In this document: in pieces, positions 8,180 through 16,531 of the stretch | How the letters are laid out: the number at the start of each line of letters is the position of its first letter | Position numbering within the stretch: position 1 is the first letter of the stretch | NCBI GenBank assembly: GCA_027488785.1 | Contig: JAIYAY010000028.1 | Location: 1 to 64,000, forward strand | Length of the DNA stretch: 64,000 nt | Reading direction: 5' to 3' | DNA from: Sphingomonadales bacterium | Lineage (GTDB): Bacteria; Pseudomonadota; Alphaproteobacteria; Sphingomonadales; Sphingomonadaceae | Program-made: the position numbers and the translations under genes | The notes under the pieces: generated by a model | The model's input: the letters and a program-made list of their open reading frames with translations, nothing else | What the model was told of the DNA's origin: nothing | Database searches by the model: none

Positions 8180-9499
8180 ATGTCTACAGCCGTTCGCCAT
8201 GCACCCCTGAATGTGGGCCTCGCGGGACTTGGAACCGTGGGCAGTGGTGTCATTCGCCTAATACAAGAAAATGCGGCGCTGATTGCGCGCAGGGCCGGCC
8301 GCGAGATCAAGATTGTAGCCATTACCGCGCGGGACCGTACAAAGGATCGCGGCGTTGACCTATCGCCTTATCGTTGGGTCGATGACATGGGGCAGCTTGC
8401 GACCGCCAATGACATTGACGTCGTCGTGGAGCTCGTGGGCGGATCAGACGGCCCCGCGCTAACGCTCGCGCGTGAGACTTTGTCCAATGGGCGCGCTTTG
8501 GTGACCGCCAACAAGGCGATGATCGCGCATCATGGTTTCGAACTTGCCGCTTTGGCGGAAAGCAAGCAGACCGCGCTCAAATTTGAAGCGGCGGTGGCGG
8601 GCGGCATTCCGGTCATTCAGGGCCTGCGGGATGGCGCCGCAGCGAACCGCATTGACCGCGTCTATGGCATCCTTAACGGTACCTGCAATTTTATCCTGTC
8701 CACTATGGAGCGCGACGGGTTAGATTTTGCGCAGGTTCTGACCGATGCGCAAGCCAAAGGCTTTGCCGAAGCCGATCCGTCATTCGACATTGATGGCATT
8801 GATGCCGCGCATAAGCTCGCAATTCTTGCGTCACTCAGCTTTGGCTCTGTCATTGATTTTGGCGGCGTCGAAGCACGTGGTGTCCGAAAAATCTTGGCGG
8901 CGGACATCGCACAGGCCAAAACCTTGGGCTATCGCATCCGGCTCATCGGTCTTGCCGAAATTGACGGCGACAATGGATCGTCGACTATTTTCCAACGCGT
9001 ACAACCGTGCCTTGTGCCTTTAAGCCACCCGCTGGCGCATGTCACCGGCGCAACCAACGCCGTTGTGGCCGAAGGCAATTTCTCTGGCCGCTTGCTGTTC
9101 CAAGGCGCAGGCGCCGGTGACAAGCCAACCGCATCCGCGGTCGTCGCCGATTTGGTTGATATCGCGCGCAAGGAAACTGGCCCCGCATTCTCCATGCCAT
9201 CGGCTGAGCTTGAAAAACTTCCGCGCGCGGCCTCGGCGCACCGGATTGGCAAAACCTATTTGCGCATGGTGGTGGCGGACCGGGTCGGTGTGCTCGCGGA
9301 AATCACCGCAGCCATGCGCGATGCGGGGTTGTCGATTGAAAGCCTCATCCAAACCGAGGCAAGTGACGATGGTTCAGCGTTGATTGCCATGGTGACCCAT
9401 GCGGGACCGGAACAGGCGATCAATGACACCATCGATGCGCTGGCAAATTCCGATAGCTTGCTTGGCGAACCTATGGTGATGCACATTTTGGGCGAATGA
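8180..9499 (+). CDS. hom: Homoserine dehydrogenase
   Basis: A 439-residue NAD(P)H-dependent enzyme reducing aspartate semialdehyde to homoserine, the branch point to threonine and methionine. It starts with a Rossmann fold (GLAGLGTVGSG), followed by the catalytic domain with the family segments GGIPVIQGLRDG and ILNGTCNFIL. A C-terminal ACT domain (about 355-439, MVVADRVGVLAEITAAM) implies allosteric control, usually by threonine. The order hom, small gene, glpX, recJ is the pattern expected in sphingomonads. The stop codon abuts that of the convergent gene. Confidence 0.95.
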   Translation: MSTAVRHAPLNVGLAGLGTVGSGVIRLIQENAALIARRAGREIKIVAITARDRTKDRGVDLSPYRWVDDMGQLATANDIDVVVELVGGSDGPALTLARETLSNGRALVTANKAMIAHHGFELAALAESKQTALKFEAAVAGGIPVIQGLRDGAAANRIDRVYGILNGTCNFILSTMERDGLDFAQVLTDAQAKGFAEADPSFDIDGIDAAHKLAILASLSFGSVIDFGGVEARGVRKILAADIAQAKTLGYRIRLIGLAEIDGDNGSSTIFQRVQPCLVPLSHPLAHVTGATNAVVAEGNFSGRLLFQGAGAGDKPTASAVVADLVDIARKETGPAFSMPSAELEKLPRAASAHRIGKTYLRMVVADRVGVLAEITAAMRDAGLSIESLIQTEASDDGSALIAMVTHAGPEQAINDTIDALANSDSLLGEPMVMHILGE

Positions 9500-9919
9500 T
9501 CAGGGCGGCGCGTTATCGCCGTTCGTGACAATCATTTCGGGCTCAGGCAGCCCTTTCATCGCCTCTTCCAGGGGGATGACTGGCGGCGGAACATAGCCGA
9601 AAGAAGATGTCCAAAATGGCGGAACTTTAGGAATTGGCGAGCAGCAGGCTGCACGTAATTGCGAAACCGCCTCGCCGGGACGGATACGATTTTCATCAGG
9701 CAGACTTCGATCTGTAAATATGCGCTGACTTTTACTATCGGGGTTTTCGCCGCACACCACAATCTCGTTAGTCTGCGGATATTTGATGCAACCCGCCGCA
9801 TCAACGGCGACCAATCGCCGGGCTTTTTCGATCTGTTGCGCAATGTCGCCACTGCTCACTGGCTGCGCAGAAACGAAGGAGGCAGAAAGTGCCGAGGCAG
9901 CGACAAGTAATCTCGACAT
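9500..9919 (-). CDS. Unknown secreted protein
   Basis: A 139-residue protein with an N-terminal signal peptide (about 1-18, cleavage after VSA). Cysteines include the pair in CIKY and VVCG and an ACCS motif near residue 91; the C-terminal third is proline-rich. I do not recognise a domain. It sits between hom and glpX, convergent with hom and head to head with glpX. The function is unknown; its periplasmic or outer-membrane location is inferred from the signal peptide only. Confidence 0.65.
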   Translation of the reverse strand: MSRLLVAASALSASFVSAQPVSSGDIAQQIEKARRLVAVDAAGCIKYPQTNEIVVCGENPDSKSQRIFTDRSLPDENRIRPGEAVSQLRAACCSPIPKVPPFWTSSFGYVPPPVIPLEEAMKGLPEPEMIVTNGDNAPP

Positions 9920-10024
9920 TTGGTTACGCCTTCCCTATCGAAACCGAAGTGCCGACCTTAACGCCCCAGATGCCGAAATTCATTTCCCCAAAAACCCGAC
10001 ATTCCAAATAGCTAGGAAAAAACG

Positions 10025-11008
10025 ATGACTACAGCAAGCCAAATTCTAGACCGCGTCCTTGTTTTGGAAATGGTACGCGTGACAGAAGCTGCAGCGATTG
10101 CAGCGGCGAAGCTGATTGGGCGCGGCGATGAGAAGGCAGCGGATGCCGCCGCCGTTGAAGCGATGCGCGCTGCTTTGAACGAACTATATATGGATGGAAC
10201 CGTTGTCATCGGTGAGGGCGAACGGGACGAAGCGCCGATGCTCTTCATTGGCGAAAAGGTCGGTTCCGCGATTGGCACTGGACCCAAAATCGACATCGCG
10301 CTTGATCCATTGGAAGGCACGACGATCACCGCAAAGGCGGGCCCGAATGCACTAGCGGTATTGGCTGTCGCTGAAGAAGGCAATTTGCTCAACGCCCCCG
10401 ATGTGTACATGGACAAAATCGCGGTTGGCCCCGGCTACTCGCCCAACATTGTCAATCTCGACAAATCAATAGCAGAAAATGTCGCTGCCGTTGCCGCCGA
10501 AAAAGGCGTTCCGCCGCATGAGCTTATTGTCTGCGTCCTTGACCGCCCCCGTCATGAAAAGATGATCGCCGAACTCCGCGAAATTGGCTGCGGCGTGATG
10601 CTTATCCCCGATGGCGACGTTGCGGGCGTAATTGCAACCACGAATCCCGACACCACGGTCGATATCTATATGGGCAGCGGCGGCGCGCCAGAGGGCGTGT
10701 TGGCAGCCGCAGCCTTGCGCTGCGTCGGTGGCCAGTTCAAGGGCCGTTTGCTTTTCCGCAACGATGATGAGCGACTGCGCGCGCGCAAATGGGGTATCGA
10801 AGATTTGGACAAGATCTACGATCTTGAAGAATTGGCGAAAGGTGACTGTATCTTTGCCGCCACGGGCGTGACCCATGGTTCGTTGCTGGAGGGCGTAAAG
10901 ACCTTGCGCGATGGCCGCGTGACCACCGAAAGTGTCGTGATGCGCGCCTCATCGGGCACCGTGCGCTGGGTCAAGAGCGAGCATCGGAAAGCTGACCGCC
11001 TCAGCTGA
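10025..11008 (+). CDS. glpX: Fructose-1,6-bisphosphatase class II
   Basis: A 327-residue metal-dependent phosphatase converting fructose 1,6-bisphosphate to fructose 6-phosphate in gluconeogenesis. The metal and phosphate site motifs are present: VIGEGERDEAPML and DIALDPLEGTT in the N-terminal half, GSGGAPEGVLAAAALRC in the second half. The length fits GlpX. It lies between the unknown secreted protein and recJ. In some bacteria the class also acts on sedoheptulose 1,7-bisphosphate; this is not decidable here. Confidence 0.95.
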   Translation: MTTASQILDRVLVLEMVRVTEAAAIAAAKLIGRGDEKAADAAAVEAMRAALNELYMDGTVVIGEGERDEAPMLFIGEKVGSAIGTGPKIDIALDPLEGTTITAKAGPNALAVLAVAEEGNLLNAPDVYMDKIAVGPGYSPNIVNLDKSIAENVAAVAAEKGVPPHELIVCVLDRPRHEKMIAELREIGCGVMLIPDGDVAGVIATTNPDTTVDIYMGSGGAPEGVLAAAALRCVGGQFKGRLLFRNDDERLRARKWGIEDLDKIYDLEELAKGDCIFAATGVTHGSLLEGVKTLRDGRVTTESVVMRASSGTVRWVKSEHRKADRLS

Positions 11009-11011
11009 TAT

Positions 11012-11503
11012 TCAGTAAATACCCATTTGCAGACCCGTTGCGATCTGTTCACCCAGTTCCGCTGCCGTCGATAGATGCGCCAAATCAATGGTTTTGGGTG
11101 CCAATATCGCCTCTTGCGTCTGCGCCTGCGTACACACAATCACGCTGGGCGCAATCTGTCGCAGCCGCCAGCCTGTGGCAATACGCTCCGCTTGCGCAAC
11201 GGCATTTCGCCCATCGGAACCTGCACATACAATCATGGCATAAGGCCGGCTGTTTAGCGCGTCGAGGCACGGATAATAGCATCGGTCGAAAAAGCTTTTC
11301 ATACCCCCGCTAATCGCAGCTAGATTTTCGGGAAAGGCGAACAAATATCCGTCCGCCGCCAACATATGTTCGGGGCCCGCTTCGGCAGCATTCAGCATCT
11401 GCACATGCACGCCCTGCGCCCGCCGCGCACCAGCATGCGCGGCTTTTGCTAGAGCCTCAGACCCGCCGGTCATACTATGCCAGATTATTGCCAATTGCCG
11501 CAT
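11012..11503 (-). CDS. Flavodoxin/NADPH-dependent FMN reductase-like protein
   Basis: About 163 residues with a flavodoxin-like fold. The N-terminal beta strand leads into an FMN phosphate loop (WHSMTGGSEALA), and a later YLFAFPENLAAISGGMKSFFDR segment matches the isoalloxazine-binding loop of the NAD(P)H-dependent oxidoreductase family. It probably binds FMN in the cytosol and reduces quinones or other acceptors. The start is either ATG 11503 or GTG 11509. It is convergent with glpX, 3 bases away, and divergent from recJ. Confidence 0.75.
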   Translation of the reverse strand: MRQLAIIWHSMTGGSEALAKAAHAGARRAQGVHVQMLNAAEAGPEHMLAADGYLFAFPENLAAISGGMKSFFDRCYYPCLDALNSRPYAMIVCAGSDGRNAVAQAERIATGWRLRQIAPSVIVCTQAQTQEAILAPKTIDLAHLSTAAELGEQIATGLQMGIY

Positions 11504-11544
11504 CCCCACTTGCTAGCACCGGCAGTGCACCATAGGGAAGTAGG

Positions 11545-13311
11545 ATGAAGTCAGTCCTCGACATTAATCACTCCATCCTTGCACAAGCCTGGCATTGGCG
11601 GGGCAGCGGCATCGATGGCCGTGACCCGGATTTTCAGCCCGATGACCTCGTCAGCCAATTGCTGATGGCGCGCGGCGTGGCGCGGGATGATATCGAGCGG
11701 CAGCGCAACCCGACCATCCGCAACTTCATGCCCGACCCGTCGATCTTTCAGGATATGGAAAATGCCGCACTGCGATTGGCGCAGGCTGTTGAGGCGGGAG
11801 AGCAAATCACCGTCTATGGCGACTATGATGTCGATGGCGCGACCAGCGCGGCTTTGCTCATCCGCTTGCTACGCATGTTAGGATTGAGCGCAGGCTATTA
11901 TATCCCAGATCGTTTGATGGAAGGCTATGGTCCGTCAGGCGAGGCGCTGGTGCGTATTGGGGCAAGCGGCAGCCGCTTGATCATTACCGTCGATTGCGGG
12001 GCCATGGCCTATGACGCTTTGTCACAGGCCAAAGCCGCTGGCCTTGAGGTCATCGTTGTCGACCACCATAAATGCGCGTCAGAGCTTCCTGAGGCCTTTG
12101 CTTTGGTCAACCCCAACCGCCTCGACGAAACCGACGAGGCCGGTTCCCACGGGCATCTGGCAGCGGTGGGCGTGGCATTCCTTTTGGGGGCGGCGCTGAT
12201 CCGGACGCTACGCAGCCGGGGCTATTTCGTCACCCGGCCCGAACCCAAAATCATGGAGCTGCTCGATATCGTAGCCTTGGGCACCGTGGCCGATGTAGCG
12301 CAGCTGCGCGGGCTGAACCGCGCGTTTGTGGCACAGGGGCTGAAGGTCATGGCCGCGCGCCGCAACATTGGCCTTTCTGCGCTCATTCAAGCCAGCCGCC
12401 TGACCCGCGCACCGATATGTTCCGACCTTGGTTTTGCCTTGGGCCCACGCATCAATGCCGGCGGCCGCGTCGGTAAATCCGACCTTGGCGTGCGCTTGCT
12501 GATCACCGAAGATGCCGCGGAGGCGCAAGACATAGCGATGGAGCTTGACCGACTGAATGAAGAGCGCCGCGCGATAGAAGGGGCCGTGCAGGAGCAGGCC
12601 GAGGCCATGTTGGCCGGGCAACATAACCGCGCCGTGGCATTGTTATCTGGCGAGGGCTGGCACCCCGGGGTCATTGGCATCGTGGCTGGGCGCATCAAGG
12701 AAAAGACCGGCAAGCCCGCCATCATCATTGCCGTCGACGAAAATGGCGTCGGCAAGGGGTCGGGCCGCTCGATCGCGGGGGTCGACTTGGGCGCGGCCAT
12801 TATTTCGGCGCGCGAGGCTGGGTTGCTGGTCGCAGGCGGCGGCCATGCCATGGCGGCGGGCTTGACCATTGACGCTGACAAGATTGACGCGCTGGCCGAT
12901 TGGCTCGACGCGCGCCTCGCAACAGGTGTCGCCAACGCATCGGGCGCCAAGGCGTTGTTGATCGACGCGATCGTCGCACCGCGCGGCCTGAACCCCATTT
13001 TTGTCGACGCCATGGAGGCGGCGGGACCTTATGGCATGGGGTGGCCCGGCCCGCGCGTGGTCACGGGGCCATTGCGGATCATCAAGTGCGACATTGTCGG
13101 CAAAGACCATGTCCGCGCCATTGTGGCGGGCGACGATGGCCAGTCGTTCAAAGCCATGGCGTTTCGTCAGGGCGAGACCGTTTTGGGCCAGACCATGCTC
13201 CACGCCGATCGCGGCCGCCGCTACTGGTTTGCGGGCCGCGCGAGGGTCGATGACTGGGGTGCGACGCCAAAAGCGGAACTGCACGTCGACGACATTGCCT
13301 TTGCGGACTGA
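11545..13311 (+). CDS. recJ: Single-stranded-DNA-specific exonuclease RecJ
   Basis: A 588-residue 5'-3' single-strand exonuclease acting in recombination and mismatch repair. The DHH phosphoesterase metal motifs are clear: DYDVDG (93-98), VDCGA (about 149) and VDHHK (172-176). The DHHA1 domain carries GSGRSIAGVDLG and GGGHAMAAG, and an OB-like C-terminal domain follows. Length and order are normal. It is probably its own transcription unit just before tRNA-Glu. Confidence 0.95.
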   Translation: MKSVLDINHSILAQAWHWRGSGIDGRDPDFQPDDLVSQLLMARGVARDDIERQRNPTIRNFMPDPSIFQDMENAALRLAQAVEAGEQITVYGDYDVDGATSAALLIRLLRMLGLSAGYYIPDRLMEGYGPSGEALVRIGASGSRLIITVDCGAMAYDALSQAKAAGLEVIVVDHHKCASELPEAFALVNPNRLDETDEAGSHGHLAAVGVAFLLGAALIRTLRSRGYFVTRPEPKIMELLDIVALGTVADVAQLRGLNRAFVAQGLKVMAARRNIGLSALIQASRLTRAPICSDLGFALGPRINAGGRVGKSDLGVRLLITEDAAEAQDIAMELDRLNEERRAIEGAVQEQAEAMLAGQHNRAVALLSGEGWHPGVIGIVAGRIKEKTGKPAIIIAVDENGVGKGSGRSIAGVDLGAAIISAREAGLLVAGGGHAMAAGLTIDADKIDALADWLDARLATGVANASGAKALLIDAIVAPRGLNPIFVDAMEAAGPYGMGWPGPRVVTGPLRIIKCDIVGKDHVRAIVAGDDGQSFKAMAFRQGETVLGQTMLHADRGRRYWFAGRARVDDWGATPKAELHVDDIAFAD

Positions 13312-13329
13312 ATTTGCGTGAACTTGGCC

Positions 13330-13358
13330 TTGACGAGCGCAAAACGAACCCGTAAAGG
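13330..13358 (+). promoter_or_regulatory. Likely promoter of tRNA-Glu
   Basis: TTGACG (13330-13335) and TAAAGG (13353-13358) are separated by 17 bases and end 19 bases before the mature tRNA 5' end. This is a plausible sigma-70 promoter; the -10 is only partly consensus. Confidence 0.45.
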
Positions 13359-13377
13359 CGCGGCTCGCCAAGCGATT

Positions 13378-13452
13378 GGCCCCTTCGTCTAGCGGTTAGG
13401 ACGCGGCCCTTTCACGGCTGAAACACGGGTTCGATTCCCGTAGGGGTCACCA
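13378..13452 (+). tRNA. tRNA-Glu (anticodon TTC)
   Basis: A complete cloverleaf of 75 bases. The acceptor GGCCCCT pairs with AGGGGTC (one G-U), followed by discriminator A and an encoded CCA (13450-13452). The anticodon stem CGGCC/GGCTG encloses loop CTTTCAC with anticodon TTC at 13411-13413. The T arm is CGGGT-TCGATTC-CCG. Integration-type genes start about 370 bases downstream, so its 3' end is a candidate attachment site. Confidence 0.97.
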
Positions 13453-13818
13453 ACTTTTTGCACATTATATGTGGTGCAGGCTTGGTCTTCCGGATATATT
13501 TAAAGTTAGCGCGACACTGCTTGCGCGCGCGCCTTGATATCCGGCGTTATCAGGAGTTTACCCCTCCATTTTGGTGGCGTGCAGTGAAGCCGGCGCGCCA
13601 AACTGAAATACAACCCCATGCACAGTAGAACTGCCTCGCGCCCGCGCGCGAGGGCCAAGTTTTGCGCGACACCCATTGCGGGGGTTGCGCTTTTTTAGTA
13701 TAGTCAGGCCACGCTAAATCAGCGCGCTGTCTTTAGGTCGAGCGCACTCTGCGGCGCAAGCGTGCGCGACTGATCGAACGCTCTAATCTCAAATCCACAT
13801 TTTTGAACGAGGAGAGCC
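13453..13818. other. Intergenic stretch after tRNA-Glu
   Basis: No supportable gene. It holds several CG-rich inverted repeats. One near 13664-13696 (GCGCGACACCC / GGGGGTTGCGC then TTTTTT) may be an imperfect terminator for the tRNA transcript. ACGAGGAGAG just before 13819 is the ribosome-binding site of the next gene. I found no second copy of the tRNA 3' end here. Confidence 0.5.
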
Positions 13819-14463
13819 GTGATGGCCGCAGACGATACACATGAATTTTTGACGCCCCCCGATAGTGACGGGGCTAGCCTCCCCACGCAGACAATCGAAA
13901 AAACAGTCCCGCTGTCAGAGCGCCTGCCGTCCTACAAGCTGCTCGCCTTTGACGGCGTCGCGGCCTGCACCGCAGTTGACGTCGAGGCCGCCAAGATCAA
14001 GGAAATCATGTCCCTAGTTAGCGTGCCGCCATCGAGCGACAAGGCCCAGCGCGAGGCATTGTTCGTCAAGGCCATTGACCTGCTTGAGAGCCTCGAGCCG
14101 ACCGACGGGATTGAGGGGATGCTGGCCATGCAGATGGTCGGCACGCACAACGCGTCCCTTGAGTGCCTCAGACAGGCCATGATCTACAACCAGAGTTTAG
14201 AGGCGCAGAAGGTTTACCTGTCCCAAGCGGAGCGGCTGATGGGCATGTACATGCGCCAGGTGGATACGCTCGCTAAGCACCGCGGCAAGGGTCACGCTAA
14301 CATCACGGTCGGGCAGGTGAATGTGGAGAGTGGCGGTCAGGCCGTCGTCGGAAATGTCTCAGCGGGCGCGGGCAGCGCCGCGCCGGCACCCTCGCCGCCC
14401 TCCATTGCGGAGCCATGCACGCAGCCGCCGATAGTGGACTTACAAAAGCCGGCACGCCAGTGA
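13819..14463 (+). CDS. Unknown protein coupled to an HGGxSTG-type protein
   Basis: A 214-residue soluble-looking protein, no signal peptide. The acidic N-terminus is followed by a helical middle (about 60-155) and then a basic stretch KHRGKGHANITVGQVNVESG, a glycine/valine beta-like motif GGQAVVGNVSAG, and a proline-rich end. A strong ribosome-binding site (GAGGAG) precedes it. Its stop codon overlaps the GTG start of the next gene. I recall such proteins paired with HGGxSTG-motif partners in alphaproteobacterial accessory regions, but the function is unknown. Confidence 0.7.
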   Translation: MMAADDTHEFLTPPDSDGASLPTQTIEKTVPLSERLPSYKLLAFDGVAACTAVDVEAAKIKEIMSLVSVPPSSDKAQREALFVKAIDLLESLEPTDGIEGMLAMQMVGTHNASLECLRQAMIYNQSLEAQKVYLSQAERLMGMYMRQVDTLAKHRGKGHANITVGQVNVESGGQAVVGNVSAGAGSAAPAPSPPSIAEPCTQPPIVDLQKPARQ

Positions 14464-14726
14464 GCGGGCCGCACCAACGCAATTTTGGGCCCATGATGCA
14501 GTCCGCGCGCTGCGGCGCCAAGACCCGCGCCGGCACGCCCTGCTTGGCGCCGGCGACGCGCGGCATGGCGCGGTGCCGAATGCATGGCGGAGCCGCCGGT
14601 TCTGGTGCGCCTAAAGGCAATAGGAACGCCCTGAAGCACGGGGTCTACACGTCCGAGGCAATTGACTGGCGCAAGCATATAAACCGACTGATGCGCAGCA
14701 GCCGCGCGCTGAACGCAGAGATATGA
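14460..14726 (+). CDS. Small HGGxSTG-type protein
   Basis: An 88-residue basic protein if it starts at GTG 14460, which overlaps the previous stop codon (GTGA) and indicates translational coupling. The core has a Cys-rich motif, CGAKTRAGTPC then CRMHGG, followed by GSGAPKGNRNALKHG and a YTSEA segment. This is the architecture of a widespread small family often labelled HGGxSTG. The Cys/His arrangement suggests metal or nucleic acid binding, which is inference. An ATG at 14415 in the same frame would extend it upstream into the partner gene and is less likely. Confidence 0.7.
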   Translation: MSGPHQRNFGPMMQSARCGAKTRAGTPCLAPATRGMARCRMHGGAAGSGAPKGNRNALKHGVYTSEAIDWRKHINRLMRSSRALNAEI

Positions 14727-14854
14727 GGAATTAGCGCAGGGCTAGATGGCTACTTGCGACACACTTTAGGCCACGCGCACTGTTTGCGGTGGCATCTGCG
14801 GCGCGTGTGGCTATAGGGCTCGGTCAGTAGCGCATCGGCGGGAGATCTACGCTC

Positions 14855-15214
14855 ATGAATTTTGGGAAGTGGCAGGCGTGGATCAGGCGCGCCTTTTGGC
14901 TGGCTCTCGCCGTGACGCTCGTCATGGCCCTGCTACCCAATCCGCCCACCATGCGGGCCACTGACAAGGTGCAACACATGGCGGCCTTCGCGGCGCTTAC
15001 ATCTTTGGCGGCACTAGGCTTTCCAAGCCTGCGCCTGCGGGTCATTTTTGTGTGGATGGCGGCACTTGGGTTAGCGATTGAGGTCCTGCAAATGATCCCG
15101 ATGCTGCACCGAAATGCAGAGGCTTCCGACTGGCTGGCAGACTGCGCGGCGACGGCGGCGACACTTCTTCTCTGCGGGGCGCTGCGTATGCTGCTCTGCA
15201 GGCGGCAGCCCTAG
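14855..15214 (+). CDS. VanZ-like membrane protein
   Basis: A 119-residue integral membrane protein with about four predicted transmembrane helices. The helix-1/2 loop PNPPTMRATDKVQHMAAF and the later IEVLQMIPMLHRNAEASDWLADCAA segment are typical of the VanZ-like family: conserved D-K-x-x-H and an E/Q-x(n)-R-x-x-x-x-x-D-x-x-x-N/D pattern. VanZ confers low-level teicoplanin resistance in enterococci, but most homologues have no known role. It lies between the HGGxSTG gene and the HTH/integrase pair within the element. Confidence 0.75.
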   Translation: MNFGKWQAWIRRAFWLALAVTLVMALLPNPPTMRATDKVQHMAAFAALTSLAALGFPSLRLRVIFVWMAALGLAIEVLQMIPMLHRNAEASDWLADCAATAATLLLCGALRMLLCRRQP

Positions 15215-15254
15215 CGGCGTTTGGTGAGCTTATTAGCCGACTACGTCTAGGAAC

Positions 15255-15494
15255 CTAGCGCGAGGGCCGAACGCGGATACCGGGGCCGTCTTCGGGGGTG
15301 CCTATAAACTCAATGCCGGCGGTCTCGAGGGTGACTTTAACTGCCAACAAGTTCTTAACAGATACGAGGGGTATACCGTCACAAGCCTCGATCCTTTTGA
15401 TGGTGCTAACACTTACCTTCGCTGAGTTGGCGATGTCACCAACGGTCCAACGAAGGCTCTGTCTTGCCGCGCGAATTTGAATGCCTGTAAGCAT
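15255..15494 (-). CDS. XRE-like helix-turn-helix regulator
   Basis: A 79-residue DNA-binding protein consisting of one helix-turn-helix (QIRAARQSLRWTVGDIANSAKVSVSTIKRIE) and a short C-terminal strand region (VKVTLETAGIEFI) common in small alphaproteobacterial XRE regulators. The chosen start (complement of 15492-15494) has GGAAAG 8 bases upstream on the minus strand; an in-frame start at 15527 has none. It is divergent from the integrase with overlapping control regions, so it probably represses the integrase promoter and its own. Confidence 0.8.
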   Translation of the reverse strand: MLTGIQIRAARQSLRWTVGDIANSAKVSVSTIKRIEACDGIPLVSVKNLLAVKVTLETAGIEFIGTPEDGPGIRVRPSR

Positions 15495-15529
15495 TGACTT
15501 TCCATTATTTGAGTCTATATAGTTCATTT

Positions 15530-16462
15530 ATGAAACAAATAGGCTGTTTTGATGTACTGTTTAAACCAGATTGGCGGGCTGAATTCAAGCGCCTTGAGGG
15601 TGCCTACGCCCCAGCGACATTGCGCGCCTACTACACGGACGTGCAAAAATTTACCGACTATTGCGAACTGGAGGGGCTTCAGCCGTTCCCTGCCAATGCA
15701 AAGACAGTGTGCGATTTTATTGCGGCGCAGGGCGTAGACCTTCGCCCCGGCTCCGTCCGTCGTTGCCTGTGCGCGATACGAAAAATCCATCAGCTACTCC
15801 GCCTGCCCGACCCGACGGCCGACGAGGATGTCAACTTGGCCATGCGAAGGCTAAGACGCACGAAGCTCGGGCGACCACGACAGGCCAAGGGGATGACGGG
15901 CGCACATCTCGAGCAATGCCTCGCCGTCCAGCCTGATAATCCGTGGGGTTTGCGCAATCGCGCGCTGTTGTCGCTCGGCTACGACCTCCTCACCCGCCGC
16001 TCGGAACTTGTGGCGCTGATGACGGACGACATCGAATTTAGAAGTGACGGCACGCTGCGGGCAATTATCCGGCGCTGCAAGACTGATCCATTCGGAATGG
16101 GACGCATTGGGTTCACCTCGCGCCGTTCGGCACACTTGGTGTGTGAGTGGCTCGCGTGGCGCGGGAACGACATCGCGCCTTTGTTCTGTGGCATCTATCG
16201 AGGCAAGGCCATCAATCGGCCGCTTGAGACCACGAAGGTCAAGCTCATCGTCAAGGAGGCAATCTTGGCCGCGGGCCTGCACCCCGAAGAAGTGGCTGCA
16301 TTCTCCAGCCACTCGCTCAGGGTCGGCGCGGCGCAGGAGTTGCTGCGCGCAGGGTTCGACACTGCGGCAATCATGCGCGCCGGCGGTTGGAGGTCGACGA
16401 ATGTATTGGCGCGGTATCTAGAATATGCGGAGTACAATGTGTGGGAGGCCCCCGGGAAGTAA
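15530..16462 (+). CDS. Tyrosine site-specific recombinase (integrase)
   Basis: A 310-residue phage-type integrase if started at ATG 15530. It has an N-terminal SAM-like core-binding domain (about 10-105) and a C-terminal catalytic domain. The catalytic residues are readable in order: Arg in LLTRRSELVAL, Lys in IIRRCKTDPFG, HSLR, GGW (Trp in place of the second His, which is common) and a Tyr in the ARYLEYAEY segment. It probably drove integration of this small element downstream of tRNA-Glu. Outside the tRNA-proximal position, no attachment repeat was located. Confidence 0.9.
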   Translation: MKQIGCFDVLFKPDWRAEFKRLEGAYAPATLRAYYTDVQKFTDYCELEGLQPFPANAKTVCDFIAAQGVDLRPGSVRRCLCAIRKIHQLLRLPDPTADEDVNLAMRRLRRTKLGRPRQAKGMTGAHLEQCLAVQPDNPWGLRNRALLSLGYDLLTRRSELVALMTDDIEFRSDGTLRAIIRRCKTDPFGMGRIGFTSRRSAHLVCEWLAWRGNDIAPLFCGIYRGKAINRPLETTKVKLIVKEAILAAGLHPEEVAAFSSHSLRVGAAQELLRAGFDTAAIMRAGGWRSTNVLARYLEYAEYNVWEAPGK

Positions 16463-16531
16463 TGCCTCCATGTGCTAGCGTCGCCCAAGTAAGGTGTGCT
16501 CGCTTTCAAATTAAGGCGTGAGGCAGGCCTT

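Noticed and set aside
12387-13371. Long minus-strand frames opposite recJ
   Set aside because: They overlap conserved recJ motifs, have no recognisable domain and arise from the high GC content at third positions.
13453-13700. A short 26-codon frame beginning near 13618
   Set aside because: Composition is Arg/Ala-rich from CG-rich repeats, and there is no ribosome-binding site and no recognisable motif.
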